NCBI GenBank assembly: GCA_018266875.1
Contig: JAFDZR010000015.1
Span: forward strand, 1-64,000
DNA: 64,000 bases
Direction: 5' to 3'
From: Bacteroidota bacterium
GTDB taxonomy: Bacteria; Bacteroidota; Ignavibacteria; Tepidaquicellales; Tepidaquicellaceae
How positions within the stretch are numbered: position 1 is the first letter of the stretch; each line of letters begins with the position of its first letter. The translations under genes and the position numbers were made by a program. The notes under the pieces were generated by a model, which was given only the letters and a program-made list of their open reading frames with translations, was not told where the DNA came from and searched no databases. Positions 27,180 to 37,634 of the stretch are shown in pieces.

Positions 27180-27345
27180 TATTATTATCTCCTTCCAGCG
27201 GGAGATTGCTTATTTCTTTGAATTTGCTTTTATCGGTTTTCAATATGTAAAGGATCACGATTATGAAAAATATCAAAAAAACTATCAGTGAAAATATCGG
27301 ATAAATATCAATTCCGTCAAGTAACTCGAAATAATGTTTAAACAT
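27169..27345 (-). CDS. ccoQ: CcoQ/FixQ-like single-helix subunit
   Basis: A 58-aa frame from ATG at 27345. It begins MFKHYFELLDGIDIYPIF and has one transmembrane helix (IVFLIFFIIVILYIL) followed by a short basic cytoplasmic tail ending SEI. Size, topology and position between ccoNO and ccoP are exactly those of CcoQ, which stabilises the oxidase. It starts 28 nt after the ccoNO stop and overlaps ccoP by 11 nt. Sequence identity within the CcoQ family is low, so the call rests mostly on context. Confidence 0.8.
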   Translation of the reverse strand: MFKHYFELLDGIDIYPIFSLIVFLIFFIIVILYILKTDKSKFKEISNLPLEGDNNSEI

Positions 27346-27372
27346 TTTTAAAATTAATTTTTTGATTAATAA

Positions 27373-29496
27373 TTATTTACCTGCTGTATTGCTGACTTTA
27401 ATATCTGTCCCCATTCTCTGCAGATAAGCTATCAGAGCAATTATTTCTTTATTTTTTTCAACTGTAACTCCGTTCTTTTTCAGATCTTCTGCGATAAGAG
27501 TCTCCTGCTGTTGCAGTTCATCATTTGAGATTTTTTCATAATCAGGATTATAAGGCACTCCTAATTTTCTCATTGCATTTATCTTTGCTTCCGTCGTGGA
27601 AATATCAAGATCCTGTTCGAGGAGCCATGGATATGAAGGCATTATTGAGCCCGGAGAAATTGAATTAGGGTCATTCATATGATAATAATGCCAGAGATTC
27701 GGATATTTCTTTCCTATCCTCTGCAGATCAGGTCCTGTTCTTTTTGAACCCCACAGGAACGGATGATCATAGACAAACTCCCCGGCTTTCGAATATTCGC
27801 CGTATCTTTCTGTTTCAGATCTGAACGGTCTGATCATCTGCGAATGACAGTTGTTGCATCCTTCCCTTATATATATGTCCCGTCCCTGAAGCTCAAGCGG
27901 CGTGTATGGTTTGACGCTTGAAATAGTAGGTATATTTGATTTCACAAGAAAAGTCGGAATCATCTGAACGGCTCCTCCGATGAGTATGACTATCGTGGAT
28001 ACTATCGCAAATTTTCCCGGTCTTGTTTCGATCCATCTGTGTTTGTATTTTGACGTTTCAGGAGTATTGAGCATTAGAGGAGGTGCTTCTGCATCTTCAT
28101 TCTCCACAAGCTTTCCGGCTTTCATGGTCTTTGCAAGATTGTAGATCATTACAAAAACACCTGTCAGATAAAGTGCGCCGCCTATGGATCTCATAACATA
28201 CATAGGAATGATCTTTATGACAGTTTCAAGAAAATTCGGATACTGAAGAAGACCTTCGGGAGTGAACTGTTTCCACATAAGAGACTGCGTAACACCGGAC
28301 CAGTACATCGGAGCCGCGTAGAAAACAATTCCCAGAGTTCCTATCCAGAAATGGAAATTAGCGAGCTTCTGAGAAAACAGCTCAGTCTTGTATAATCTTG
28401 GTATCAGCCAGTACAGAATTCCGAAAGTCAGGAATCCGTTCCAGCCGAGCGCTCCTATATGAACGTGAGCGACGATCCAGTCTGTGAAGTGGGCGATTGC
28501 ATTTACATTTTTCAGTGAAAGCATTGGTCCTTCCAGAGTTGCCATACCGTATGCAGTAACCGCAACGACCATAAACTTCAGCACAGCGCTGTCTCGCACT
28601 TTATCCCATGCCCCTCTCAGTGTTAAAAGTCCGTTTACCATTCCTCCCCATGACGGTGCAATCAGCATTATCGAAAAAGCCGTACCGAGTGACTGAGCCC
28701 AGTCAGGAAGCGAAGTATAAAGCAGATGATGCGGACCTGCCCATATATATATAAATATCAGCGACCAGAAGTGAAGTATTGAAAGTCTGTAAGAATAAAT
28801 CGGTCTGTTAGCAGCCTTGGGAAGAAAGTAATACATTAGTCCCAGATACGGAGTGGTTAGAAAAAATGCAACTGCATTGTGACCGTACCACCACTGAACA
28901 AGAGCGTCCTGAACTCCAGCATATACAGGATAACTTTTTAAAAATGTGACAGGAAGTTCAATGGAATTAACAATGTGCAGCACAGCTACAGTCACCACCG
29001 TGGCAATGTAAAACCATATTGCAACATAAATATGTTTTTCCCTTCTTTTAAAGATCGTCCCGAACATGTTTACAGCAAACACAACCCAGATTAGAGCAAT
29101 GAGTATGTCAATCGGCCATTCGAGCTCTGCATATTCCTTGCTGGAAGTAATCCCAAGAGGAAGGGTAACGGCTGCAGAGACAATTATAAGCTGCCATCCC
29201 CAGAAATGAATCTTACTGAGAATGTCGCTGAACATTCTTGCTTTGCAGAGTCTCTGCAGCGAATAATAAACTCCCATAAAAATTGCGTTGCCAACGAATG
29301 CAAAGATCACGGCATTAGTATGAAGCGGTCTGATCCTTCCAAAACTGGTGAACTGATTACCAAAGTTAAGCGAAGGAGAAAACAGCTGCATAGAAACCAG
29401 CAATCCTACCAGCATGCCTACGACACCCCAGATTATTGTGGCAAGAGCAAAATCACGTACGATCTTATTGTCGTACCTGAATTTTTCCATCTCCAT
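27373..29496 (-). CDS. ccoN: Fused cbb3 oxidase subunits I and II (CcoN-CcoO)
   Basis: A 707-aa fusion. Residues 1 to about 480 form the 12-helix CcoN haem-copper core, with HTNAVIFAFVGNAIFMG near the start, VQWWYGHNAVAFFLT (copper-ligand His-Tyr region), AGPHHLLYTSLPDWAQSLG and DWIVAHVHIGALGWNGF. After another helix (about 500-520) comes CcoO, with its mono-haem motif CNNCHSQMIRPF and GSKRTGPDLQRIG. The enzyme reduces oxygen to water and pumps protons at low oxygen. The fusion is the usual arrangement in Bacteroidota and relatives. It precedes ccoQ and ccoP on the same strand. Confidence 0.95.
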   Translation of the reverse strand: MEMEKFRYDNKIVRDFALATIIWGVVGMLVGLLVSMQLFSPSLNFGNQFTSFGRIRPLHTNAVIFAFVGNAIFMGVYYSLQRLCKARMFSDILSKIHFWGWQLIIVSAAVTLPLGITSSKEYAELEWPIDILIALIWVVFAVNMFGTIFKRREKHIYVAIWFYIATVVTVAVLHIVNSIELPVTFLKSYPVYAGVQDALVQWWYGHNAVAFFLTTPYLGLMYYFLPKAANRPIYSYRLSILHFWSLIFIYIWAGPHHLLYTSLPDWAQSLGTAFSIMLIAPSWGGMVNGLLTLRGAWDKVRDSAVLKFMVVAVTAYGMATLEGPMLSLKNVNAIAHFTDWIVAHVHIGALGWNGFLTFGILYWLIPRLYKTELFSQKLANFHFWIGTLGIVFYAAPMYWSGVTQSLMWKQFTPEGLLQYPNFLETVIKIIPMYVMRSIGGALYLTGVFVMIYNLAKTMKAGKLVENEDAEAPPLMLNTPETSKYKHRWIETRPGKFAIVSTIVILIGGAVQMIPTFLVKSNIPTISSVKPYTPLELQGRDIYIREGCNNCHSQMIRPFRSETERYGEYSKAGEFVYDHPFLWGSKRTGPDLQRIGKKYPNLWHYYHMNDPNSISPGSIMPSYPWLLEQDLDISTTEAKINAMRKLGVPYNPDYEKISNDELQQQETLIAEDLKKNGVTVEKNKEIIALIAYLQRMGTDIKVSNTAGK

Positions 29497-29519
29497 TTTT
29501 TGAAATCTCCGTTTTTATT

Positions 29520-30725
29520 TTATTTAATTATATTAATTTCCTTCATGCATTTTTTAATTTTCTCATAGGCGGGCTGAATATCATTATCTAGACCTATAGA
29601 GAATCTTACCAGACCGTCACTGAGTCCCATTTTCTTCTGCTCTTCTTCGGGGATCTCGGAAGAAGTGCTGTGACCGGGCGAGCTGAACAATGTTTTGAAA
29701 TAGCCCAGACTGACTGCAAGGTATCCTACCTTTTCCTCCTGCATGCGTGTCATTAACTGTGCGGCTTTATTATAATCACCTGCATCTATAGCTATCATGC
29801 CTCCGAATCCGAAACCTTCATTCCTAATTGAGTCAAGTAATCCGTGATGCCTGTTTGATCTCAATCCGGGATAATAGACCTTTACTCCGAGTTTTTCAAA
29901 TTCCTCTGCAAGGAACATTGCATTCTCGCTGTGTTTCTGAATTCTTAGGTGAAGCGTGTGCAGATTTTTTAAAATGCTGGCTGCCCTGAAACTGTCCAGC
30001 ACTGGACCAAGAAGCATTGTAGCACCTGAAGTAATATCAACGAGACTGGCGATAAAATCATGAGTCGAGCAAATGCATCCCGCTACACAGTCGCTTGTTC
30101 CGTTAATGAATTTTGTCATGCTGTGAACCGTAATATCAGCGCCGAGACGCACAGGCGTGATAATCATAGGACTGAATGTATTATCCACTATGAATTTCAA
30201 TCCGTATTTTTTTGCAATTTCACTAACCTTAGGAATGTCAAGTATCTCCAGAAGCGGATTACTTACTGACTCTCCGTATATAATTTTTGTTTTATCTGTA
30301 ATTGAATTTTCTATAAGCTTATGGTCATTCAGATCAACGAATTTCACTTTAATTCCGAGTTTGGGTAGAAAATTCTTGAATAAAGCATAAGTTCCGCCAT
30401 AGATCGTCCTTCCGGATATTACTTCATCCCCTGATGAACATATCTCAAGGATTGCCGAACTTATGGCTCCCATGCCTGAAGATGTAACCTGAGCTGATTC
30501 TGTATCTTCAAACCTTGCAAGAGCATTTGAAAGATATTTATTTATAGGATTCCAGTGTCTTGAGTAGAGAAAGCATCCTTCAATTTCATGGTCAAACAAT
30601 TCCTCCATTTTTCCAGGATTCCGGAAAGTAAATGTTGACGAATCCGTTATGGAAGGATTAACATCTCCGAATTCTCCAAAGACAAGGTAATCATTAATGC
30701 AGGTACTGGGGTCAAATGTTTTCAT
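29520..30725 (-). CDS. PLP-dependent Cys/Met metabolism enzyme (gamma-family)
   Basis: A 401-aa trans-sulfuration-family enzyme, such as methionine gamma-lyase, cystathionine gamma-synthase or gamma-lyase. PLP-contacting residues are YSRHWNP (Tyr54/Arg56), SSGMGA near 82-87, Asp181 in VDNTFS and the Schiff-base Lys205 in HSMTKFINGTSD. The C-terminal domain carries LGYFKTLFSSPGHSTSSEIP and LVRFSIGLDN. The exact reaction cannot be read. It begins inside the stop of ccoS (4-nt overlap) and is followed 23 nt later by ccoNO, so it is embedded in the cbb3 operon, an unexpected place for amino-acid metabolism. Confidence 0.88.
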   Translation of the reverse strand: MKTFDPSTCINDYLVFGEFGDVNPSITDSSTFTFRNPGKMEELFDHEIEGCFLYSRHWNPINKYLSNALARFEDTESAQVTSSGMGAISSAILEICSSGDEVISGRTIYGGTYALFKNFLPKLGIKVKFVDLNDHKLIENSITDKTKIIYGESVSNPLLEILDIPKVSEIAKKYGLKFIVDNTFSPMIITPVRLGADITVHSMTKFINGTSDCVAGCICSTHDFIASLVDITSGATMLLGPVLDSFRAASILKNLHTLHLRIQKHSENAMFLAEEFEKLGVKVYYPGLRSNRHHGLLDSIRNEGFGFGGMIAIDAGDYNKAAQLMTRMQEEKVGYLAVSLGYFKTLFSSPGHSTSSEIPEEEQKKMGLSDGLVRFSIGLDNDIQPAYEKIKKCMKEINIIK

Positions 30726-30940
30726 TTTCTCATCGTTAATTGTTTTTTATAATCCTGTTCAGAGTTTGATTTTTCATCGTTCTTATTTTTTCCGGGCATT
30801 TCATCTTCTTCAAAAAGCATTCTTACTGACGGCGTATATTTATCTTCATACTGACCTGACCTTACAGACCAGATAAAAGCAAAAAGGAATACAACTGCGA
30901 CTACTAAACTAACGCTTATCAGCAAGATTATTGCGCTCAT
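30722..30940 (-). CDS. ccoS: cbb3 oxidase assembly protein CcoS
   Basis: A 72-aa inner-membrane protein with one N-terminal helix (MSAIILLISVSLVVAVVFLF) followed by FIWSVRSGQYED, the conserved CcoS motif, and a charged cytoplasmic tail. CcoS is required for cofactor insertion into the CcoN subunit. It overlaps ccoI by 4 nt and the PLP-enzyme gene by 4 nt. Confidence 0.92.
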   Translation of the reverse strand: MSAIILLISVSLVVAVVFLFAFIWSVRSGQYEDKYTPSVRMLFEEDEMPGKNKNDEKSNSEQDYKKQLTMRK

Positions 30941-33393
30941 GACAATCCTTTCCTTTTTGCCATGAAGTTTGTCAAAGCATAAATTATCAATATTATAGAA
31001 ATTGAATTAAACGGCATCAATACAGCCGCTACCAGCGGAGAAAATGTACCCGTAGCGGCAAGAAATAATCCGGCGGCATTATATACAAATGAAATTATAA
31101 AACTTATTTTTATTATGCTCATACACGTCCCTGAAAAAGAAATGAATTTCTCTATCTTGGAAAATTCCCCGGCATCTATAATCGCATCACACGAAGGTGA
31201 AAAGTTCGTCACATTTTCAGAAACTGAAATACCGACTTCGCTCTGCTTCAAAGCGCCTGCGTCGTTCAGTCCGTCCCCAATCATAAGGACTTTCTTTGAT
31301 TCATTCTGAAGTTTTTTGATGAAGTTAAGTTTATCCTGCGGTTTCTGATTGAATAAAAGTTTTGTATTGTTACCGAATATTTTCAGGAGATTGTTCCTTT
31401 CACAATTGTTGTCACCGGTTATCACTGCCAGTTCATGATTTTCCGAAAGATCGCTCACTACATTCTCCAGACCATATCTGTAAATGTTTCTGAAAGAATA
31501 ATATCCTTTGATGTAATTGTTGACTGATATGAATACGTTTGTCGAAAACGGATTTTTGATCATCTCTCTCTGCTTTTCATAAAACGAGCAGTCAAGGTCT
31601 TTCAGCAGATATTTTATACTGCCGACCTTTACCGGAACCCCGCAAACTGTTCCCGATATTCCCTCGCTTATAGATTCATTGAATTCAGTGACTGCGAGAT
31701 CATCTTCGTTGCATTCAATATCAATTGATTCAAAGATCTTTCTGCTCAAAGGGTGAGATGAATTCCTGACAAGCGATTTTACCAGGCACAGCTCCGTATG
31801 GGAGAGTTTGCTGCCGAAAAATTTCACGGAAATGTTTCCTGAATCCGTCAGTGTTCCCGTTTTATCGAAAACAACTGTATCAGTTTTGGCAAGATCTTCT
31901 ATCACACTTCCTTTTTTCAGATAGAATTTATTTCTTCCGAAAATCCTCAGAGTATATCCAAACGCAAACGGAGTAGTAAGTGCAAGAGCGCAGGGACATG
32001 CAATTATCAGGACTGTGGTAAAAGCATCTATGGCTTTGTTAAAATCTTCCTTAAGCCAGAATATTCCGGCTCCGAATGCTATTGCAAGTATAATTATTGT
32101 AAAATATTTACTGACCTTATCCGTCAGATTCTGCAGCGCTGACTGACTGTCTTTTTTAAATACATCATTGTTCCAGAGCTGGGTAAGATAACTCTGTGAA
32201 ACTGTCTTGATCACTTCCAGCTCAATAGCGCTTCCGAAATGTCTGCCGCCTGCGTAAATTATTTCCCCGAGCACTTTCTGTTCAGGCATAGATTCGCCAG
32301 TCACAAAACTATAGTCAATATTTGCAGTCCCGCTGAAGAGAATTGAATCCGCCGGGATTATTTCCCTGTTTCGGATTATAATTCTTTCACCTGCTGCAAG
32401 TTTGGATACAGGAATACTTACCTCGGAATTTTTTCTTTTTACCGTAACGGAAACCGGGAAATAAGACCTGTAATCTCTTTCAAAATTAAGCGACTCATAA
32501 GTTTTATTCTGAAAAAGCTTTCCAATAAGGAGCAAAAAAATAAGTCCGGCAAGTGAATCAATATATCCTGCATTATTGAATACAAGAATTTCATACAGAC
32601 TTCTCACAAAAAGCGCCGTCAGACCGAGTGAAATCGGAAAATCTATACTTATGAATTTTCTCTTCACTGATTTCCATGCTGAAATAAAGTAATCAGATGC
32701 AGAGTAAAAGAATACAGGAAGAGCTAAAAGAATATTAAGATAATTAAAAATGGTTTTGAGTTCCGGATCTATCGCCTCGCCTTTTGACAGATATTCGGGA
32801 AAGCTCAGCAGCATTATATTCCCGAGACAGAAACCGGCGATACCTATCTTCAGATAAAGTTTTTTTACAGTGAATTTGTTTTTGTTATTCTCCTCATCAT
32901 TCTTATCCAGCGTGATTAGGGGTTCGTATCCGATTGAGGACAAAAGAACCGTAAGATCCTTTAAAGAGATCAGATTATGATCAAAGACTATGACGACTTT
33001 TTTTTCGGGAAAATTAACAACCGATGATTTGATCCCCCGGTTTAATTTATAAAGTTTCTCAAGCAGCCATATGCAGGAACTGCAGTGAATCGAGGGAATA
33101 ATGAAAGAAACCTTGGATGTTTTCCTGTCCTTAAAATCAAGAAGCTTTTCCTGAATATCCCTGTCATTCAAAAATTCAAATTTATTTTCAAATTTGATAT
33201 CCGATAGTTTAATTCCGGAAACATCACCCATGGAATAATAAGAGCAGAGATCATTACCTTTGAGAATTTCATAAACTGCTTTACAACCTTCACAGCAGAA
33301 ATGCTTTTCCTCATAAATAATATCTGATTTTCTGCATAGTTCACCGCAGTGAAAGCATTTCTCAGCAATATTTCTGTCTTTGATATTTATCAT
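30937..33393 (-). CDS. ccoI: Copper-transporting P1B ATPase CcoI/FixI
   Basis: An 818-aa P-type ATPase that moves copper for assembly of the binuclear centre of cbb3 oxidase. In order: a Cys-rich N-terminal segment (CFHCGELC and FCCEGC), a heavy-metal domain with IHCSSC, the TGES actuator motif, the transmembrane CPCALAL metal site, the phosphorylation motif DKTGTLT and the hinge GDGLND. The N-terminal zinc-ribbon-like region is typical of FixI in FCB genomes. It is the first gene of the cco operon. An FNR-type palindrome lies 40 bp upstream, which predicts induction at low oxygen. Confidence 0.94.
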   Translation of the reverse strand: MINIKDRNIAEKCFHCGELCRKSDIIYEEKHFCCEGCKAVYEILKGNDLCSYYSMGDVSGIKLSDIKFENKFEFLNDRDIQEKLLDFKDRKTSKVSFIIPSIHCSSCIWLLEKLYKLNRGIKSSVVNFPEKKVVIVFDHNLISLKDLTVLLSSIGYEPLITLDKNDEENNKNKFTVKKLYLKIGIAGFCLGNIMLLSFPEYLSKGEAIDPELKTIFNYLNILLALPVFFYSASDYFISAWKSVKRKFISIDFPISLGLTALFVRSLYEILVFNNAGYIDSLAGLIFLLLIGKLFQNKTYESLNFERDYRSYFPVSVTVKRKNSEVSIPVSKLAAGERIIIRNREIIPADSILFSGTANIDYSFVTGESMPEQKVLGEIIYAGGRHFGSAIELEVIKTVSQSYLTQLWNNDVFKKDSQSALQNLTDKVSKYFTIIILAIAFGAGIFWLKEDFNKAIDAFTTVLIIACPCALALTTPFAFGYTLRIFGRNKFYLKKGSVIEDLAKTDTVVFDKTGTLTDSGNISVKFFGSKLSHTELCLVKSLVRNSSHPLSRKIFESIDIECNEDDLAVTEFNESISEGISGTVCGVPVKVGSIKYLLKDLDCSFYEKQREMIKNPFSTNVFISVNNYIKGYYSFRNIYRYGLENVVSDLSENHELAVITGDNNCERNNLLKIFGNNTKLLFNQKPQDKLNFIKKLQNESKKVLMIGDGLNDAGALKQSEVGISVSENVTNFSPSCDAIIDAGEFSKIEKFISFSGTCMSIIKISFIISFVYNAAGLFLAATGTFSPLVAAVLMPFNSISIILIIYALTNFMAKRKGLS

Positions 33394-33405
33394 TTAGCTG
33401 ATAAT

Positions 33406-33411
33406 AAAATA
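33406..33411 (-). promoter_or_regulatory. Predicted -10/-7 hexamer of the cco operon
   Basis: On the minus strand this is TATTTT, 21 nt downstream of the palindrome at 33433-33448. The spacing is the same as that in front of asnA. The implied transcription start is only about 6 nt before the ccoI ATG, so the message would be nearly leaderless, a point against this exact placement. Confidence 0.42.
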
Positions 33412-33432
33412 TGCTGAAAATAAAACTGATTG

Positions 33433-33448
33433 TATGATTTAAATCATA
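33433..33448. promoter_or_regulatory. Predicted FNR-type operator of the cco operon
   Basis: TATGATTTAAATCATA, a perfect palindrome with FNR half-sites TGAT and ATCA, is identical base for base to the site upstream of asnA. Regulation of cbb3 operons by FNR-family proteins is well established in other bacteria, and an FNR-type protein is encoded at the end of this cluster. Confidence 0.65.
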
Positions 33449-33643
33449 AAACGAGATGATATTTAATTTTTTTTATTTTTTTTATCAGGAAAATATTTTT
33501 AAGCAGCTGCCTGAAAAAATTTTCATCATATTTTTATTAACTTTAAGAAGATACAAAAATTAAATATTTTGGCTACTTTAGATATTGCAGAAATTTTTTA
33601 TTGACACCGTAACTTTGACTTGAATTCGCAGTATGACATTACT

Positions 33644-33651
33644 ATATTAGC
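33644..33651 (+). promoter_or_regulatory. Possible groES -7 element
   Basis: TATATTAG resembles TAnnTTTG (one mismatch) and lies 21 nt after a TTG at 33620-33622, a suitable -33/-7 spacing for a Bacteroidota promoter. It overlaps the first arm of the CIRCE element, the usual arrangement for HrcA repression. Confidence 0.4.
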
Positions 33652-33673
33652 ACTCTCAAGGCAAGACTGCTAA
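33647..33673. promoter_or_regulatory. CIRCE operator (HrcA-binding) of groESL
   Basis: TTAGCACTC, nine spacer bases and GACTGCTAA match the CIRCE consensus TTAGCACTC-N9-GAGTGCTAA with a single mismatch in the right arm. It lies 56 bp before groES. It predicts heat-inducible repression of groES-groEL by HrcA, whose gene is outside the window. Confidence 0.92.
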
Positions 33674-33729
33674 TAGATTTTTAAAATAACTAAGTGTTTT
33701 AAAATTAAACAACTTAAGAAAGGAATAAA

Positions 33730-34014
33730 ATGAACATTAAACCATTAAGCGATAGAATTATCGTAAAACCTGCAGATGCAGAGGAAAAAACCGCTTCAGG
33801 AATTATCATACCGGACACAGCAAAAGAGAAGCCGATGAAGGGCGAAATAGTTGCTGTTGGAAAAGGTAAAATTACCGATGACGGTAAGGAAATAAAAATG
33901 GAATTAAAAGTCGGAGATAAAGTGCTTTACGGAAAATACTCCGGAACAGAGATCACTATTGAAGGTGACGAATATCTCATTATGAGAGAATCAGATGTAT
34001 ACGCTGTAATCTGA
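33730..34014 (+). CDS. groES: Co-chaperonin GroES
   Basis: A 94-aa, 10-kDa chaperonin that caps the GroEL ring. [14 protein letters not shown], the mobile loop [18 protein letters not shown] and [14 protein letters not shown] are all standard. An AAAGGA ribosome site precedes the ATG. groEL follows 75 nt later under the same CIRCE control. Confidence 0.97.
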   Translation: MNIKPLSDRIIVKPADAEEKTASGIIIPDTAKEKPMKGEIVAVGKGKITDDGKEIKMELKVGDKVLYGKYSGTEITIEGDEYLIMRESDVYAVI

Positions 34015-34086
34015 AATTAATGAAAAAGGAAATCAAATCCTTTACTGATCAAATACCAATAATTTTTTATAAATTAAACAAAATAA

Positions 34087-35730
<1,644 letters not shown>

Positions 35731-35789
35731 TATTCCCTGCAATAACACTTTCCTGTCGGAAATTGTTAATTCCGGATAAAAATAATTCA

Positions 35790-35819
35790 AACCCCCTTAA
35801 TATTTTAAGGGGGTTTTTA
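35790..35819 (+). terminator. Intrinsic terminator after groEL
   Basis: An 11-bp perfect stem, AACCCCCTTAA (35790-35800) with TTAAGGGGGTT (35805-35815), and a TATT loop is followed by a T-rich run, 60 nt after the groEL stop. Confidence 0.9.
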
Positions 35820-35961
35820 TTTTTATTACATGAAAAGCTTGGTTTTATTAAAAATATGCGGTTTTTCCGTGTATATTCTGGCAAGGAAGAAATTCATATA
35901 TTTCAAGTGATGTCTGAACTTTTGATATTTAGTAAGCAGTTAATTCAGACTGTGAAATATT

Positions 35962-36420
35962 ATGACATACCACAGACAACAAACAAAATTCACATGCGGT
36001 CCCGCTTCTATCAGGAACTGCCTTCTTGCGCTTGGATATTTCTATTCCGAACGGCTGATAAGGTCTTATTCCGGTACAGACAGGATAACAGGTACGAATG
36101 AAAAGAAAATATTTAAAGCTCTGACCGCTCTTGGATTTGACTACCAGGAATTTTCAAATAAAACTGAAAAGGCATTCCGGCAGAAAGTTATATATAATCT
36201 GAAAAAGGGAAATAAACTGATAATTCTTACAGATCACGAAGATCACTGGATCAGCGTTGTGGATTATTCAAACAGAAAGCTTGAAGTTATTGACCCGGAA
36301 AGGGAAAAAGTAAGAATTGAACTTACACCAAGAGAATTGGGTAAATGGTGTCTGAACTTCAATAAACAGACAAGAGAGACCTATTATTACGGAATAATAA
36401 TCTGCAATCCGGAAAAATGA
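35962..36420 (+). CDS. C39-like cysteine peptidase domain protein
   Basis: A 152-aa papain-fold protein. TKFTCGPASIRN places the nucleophile at Cys12. LTDHEDHWISVVDY provides His95, and VIDPERE provides Asp111, the order of the C39/peptidase_C39_2 triad. It has no signal peptide, transporter domain or neighbouring bacteriocin gene, so it is a free cytosolic C39-like protein of unknown substrate. An upstream in-frame extension to about 35763 in another frame was not accepted. It stands alone after groESL. Confidence 0.75.
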   Translation: MTYHRQQTKFTCGPASIRNCLLALGYFYSERLIRSYSGTDRITGTNEKKIFKALTALGFDYQEFSNKTEKAFRQKVIYNLKKGNKLIILTDHEDHWISVVDYSNRKLEVIDPEREKVRIELTPRELGKWCLNFNKQTRETYYYGIIICNPEK

Positions 36421-36466
36421 AATGTTGAGGTTTGATAATTAATTTATTTTATCTATTTTTGGAAGA

Positions 36467-37078
36467 ATGAAAAATCCGGATAAAAGAATTGACGGTTATA
36501 TATCAAAATCAGCTGACTTTGCAAAGCCGATCCTTACTCATCTCAGGAAATTAATTCACAAGACCTGTCCAGAAGTAACCGAAACAATCAAATGGGGATT
36601 CCCTCATTTTGATTATAAAAATGAAATGATGTGCAGCATGGCTTCATTCAAACAGCACTGCGCATTCACATTCTGGAAAGCTTCACTGATGAAAGATTAT
36701 GATAAAGTTTTTAAAGGAATGAACAAGAGCGCAATGGGACATTTCGGTAAAATCAAGGACCTGAAAGATCTGCCTTCAGATAAGATAATATCGGATTATA
36801 TTAAAGAAGCTATGAGTCTCAATGACGAAGGCATAAAGCTTAAAATTAAAAAAGCACCTGCTGATAAAAAACTCTCCGTTCCGGCTGTACTAAAAACAGC
36901 ATTGATTAAAAATCCAGAAGCCCGAAAAGTATTTGAATCCATGAGCACATCACATAAAAAGGAATATGCTGAATGGATTGATGAAGCAAAAACCGATGCA
37001 ACAAAGGAAAAACGGCTTAAGCAAACAATAGAATGGCTCTGCGAAGGCAAATCAAAGAACTGGAAGTACACAAAGTAA
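36467..37078 (+). CDS. YdeI/OmpD-associated family protein (DUF1801 + OmdA)
   Basis: A 203-aa protein. Residues 1-120 form a DUF1801-type domain (HLRKLIHKTCPEVTETIKWG and FTFWKASLM). Residues 140-203 form the bacteriocin-protection OmdA-like region (PAVLKTALIKNPEARKVFESM, HKKEYAEWIDEAKTDATKE). Homologues are widespread soluble proteins of unclear role; in Salmonella a relative affects resistance to cationic peptides. No operon partner is visible. Confidence 0.8.
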   Translation: MKNPDKRIDGYISKSADFAKPILTHLRKLIHKTCPEVTETIKWGFPHFDYKNEMMCSMASFKQHCAFTFWKASLMKDYDKVFKGMNKSAMGHFGKIKDLKDLPSDKIISDYIKEAMSLNDEGIKLKIKKAPADKKLSVPAVLKTALIKNPEARKVFESMSTSHKKEYAEWIDEAKTDATKEKRLKQTIEWLCEGKSKNWKYTK

Positions 37079-37150
37079 TTTTCCTTTTATGTTAACTGAG
37101 CTGTCCCGGCAAGTCAAGTTTTCAAAACCTGAGAAACTATTTATCGAATT

Positions 37151-37513
37151 CTATTTTCTGTTAAATCCTCCAAGAGGTTTCATGATCTTTGCGCCGATCT
37201 TGTTCAGTGCATTCACCACATTTTCATCCGGATTTCCGTAAACAACAAATTTTCTGATCTCGAGGATGCTCATAAATCTCTGAGCGAAATTCTTACCAAA
37301 GGAATCAAGATGCTTTAAAGTCGCTTCCGAATCCGAATATCTTTCGAAAAGATTACAGCTTTTACCGTCTTCGCTTACAGACCATTCGTAATACAGTGCT
37401 CCGTGTTCATTTTCTTTAGTGTAATCGATCATTTCAGTCATAAGGTTTTTCAGATTCTCCGTTTCACCTTCCTTAATATTTGTTTCCAGCAGCCAGTATA
37501 CATTGTTAGTCAT
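37151..37513 (-). CDS. Antibiotic-biosynthesis-monooxygenase-fold (ABM) protein
   Basis: A 120-aa small ferredoxin-like fold protein. ETENLKNLMTEMIDYTKENEHGALYYEW and CNLFERYSDSEATLKHLDSFGKNF are typical of the ABM superfamily, which includes quinone monooxygenases and many uncharacterised stress proteins. It is monocistronic and convergent with the YdeI-like gene. Reaction unknown. Confidence 0.75.
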   Translation of the reverse strand: MTNNVYWLLETNIKEGETENLKNLMTEMIDYTKENEHGALYYEWSVSEDGKSCNLFERYSDSEATLKHLDSFGKNFAQRFMSILEIRKFVVYGNPDENVVNALNKIGAKIMKPLGGFNRK

Positions 37514-37634
37514 ATTTAACCTTTCTTTTAGTTATTATTTATTTTTAATTGAATATTTTGAATGACTTTATTTATAAAAAGAAGTAATTTAATTTATTAA
37601 GATAATCAAATTACTATTTAAAATATAAATATTT

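Larger units (their letters stand above)
33394..33729. other. Divergent regulatory region between ccoI and groES
   Basis: This 336-bp stretch has no gene. The ccoI-proximal side holds the predicted FNR operator (33433-33448) and a TATTTT hexamer. The groES-proximal side holds a CIRCE element (33647-33673) and an overlapping promoter-like sequence. The middle (about 33460-33600) is very AT-rich with poly-T tracts and shows no further structure I can name. Confidence 0.7.
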
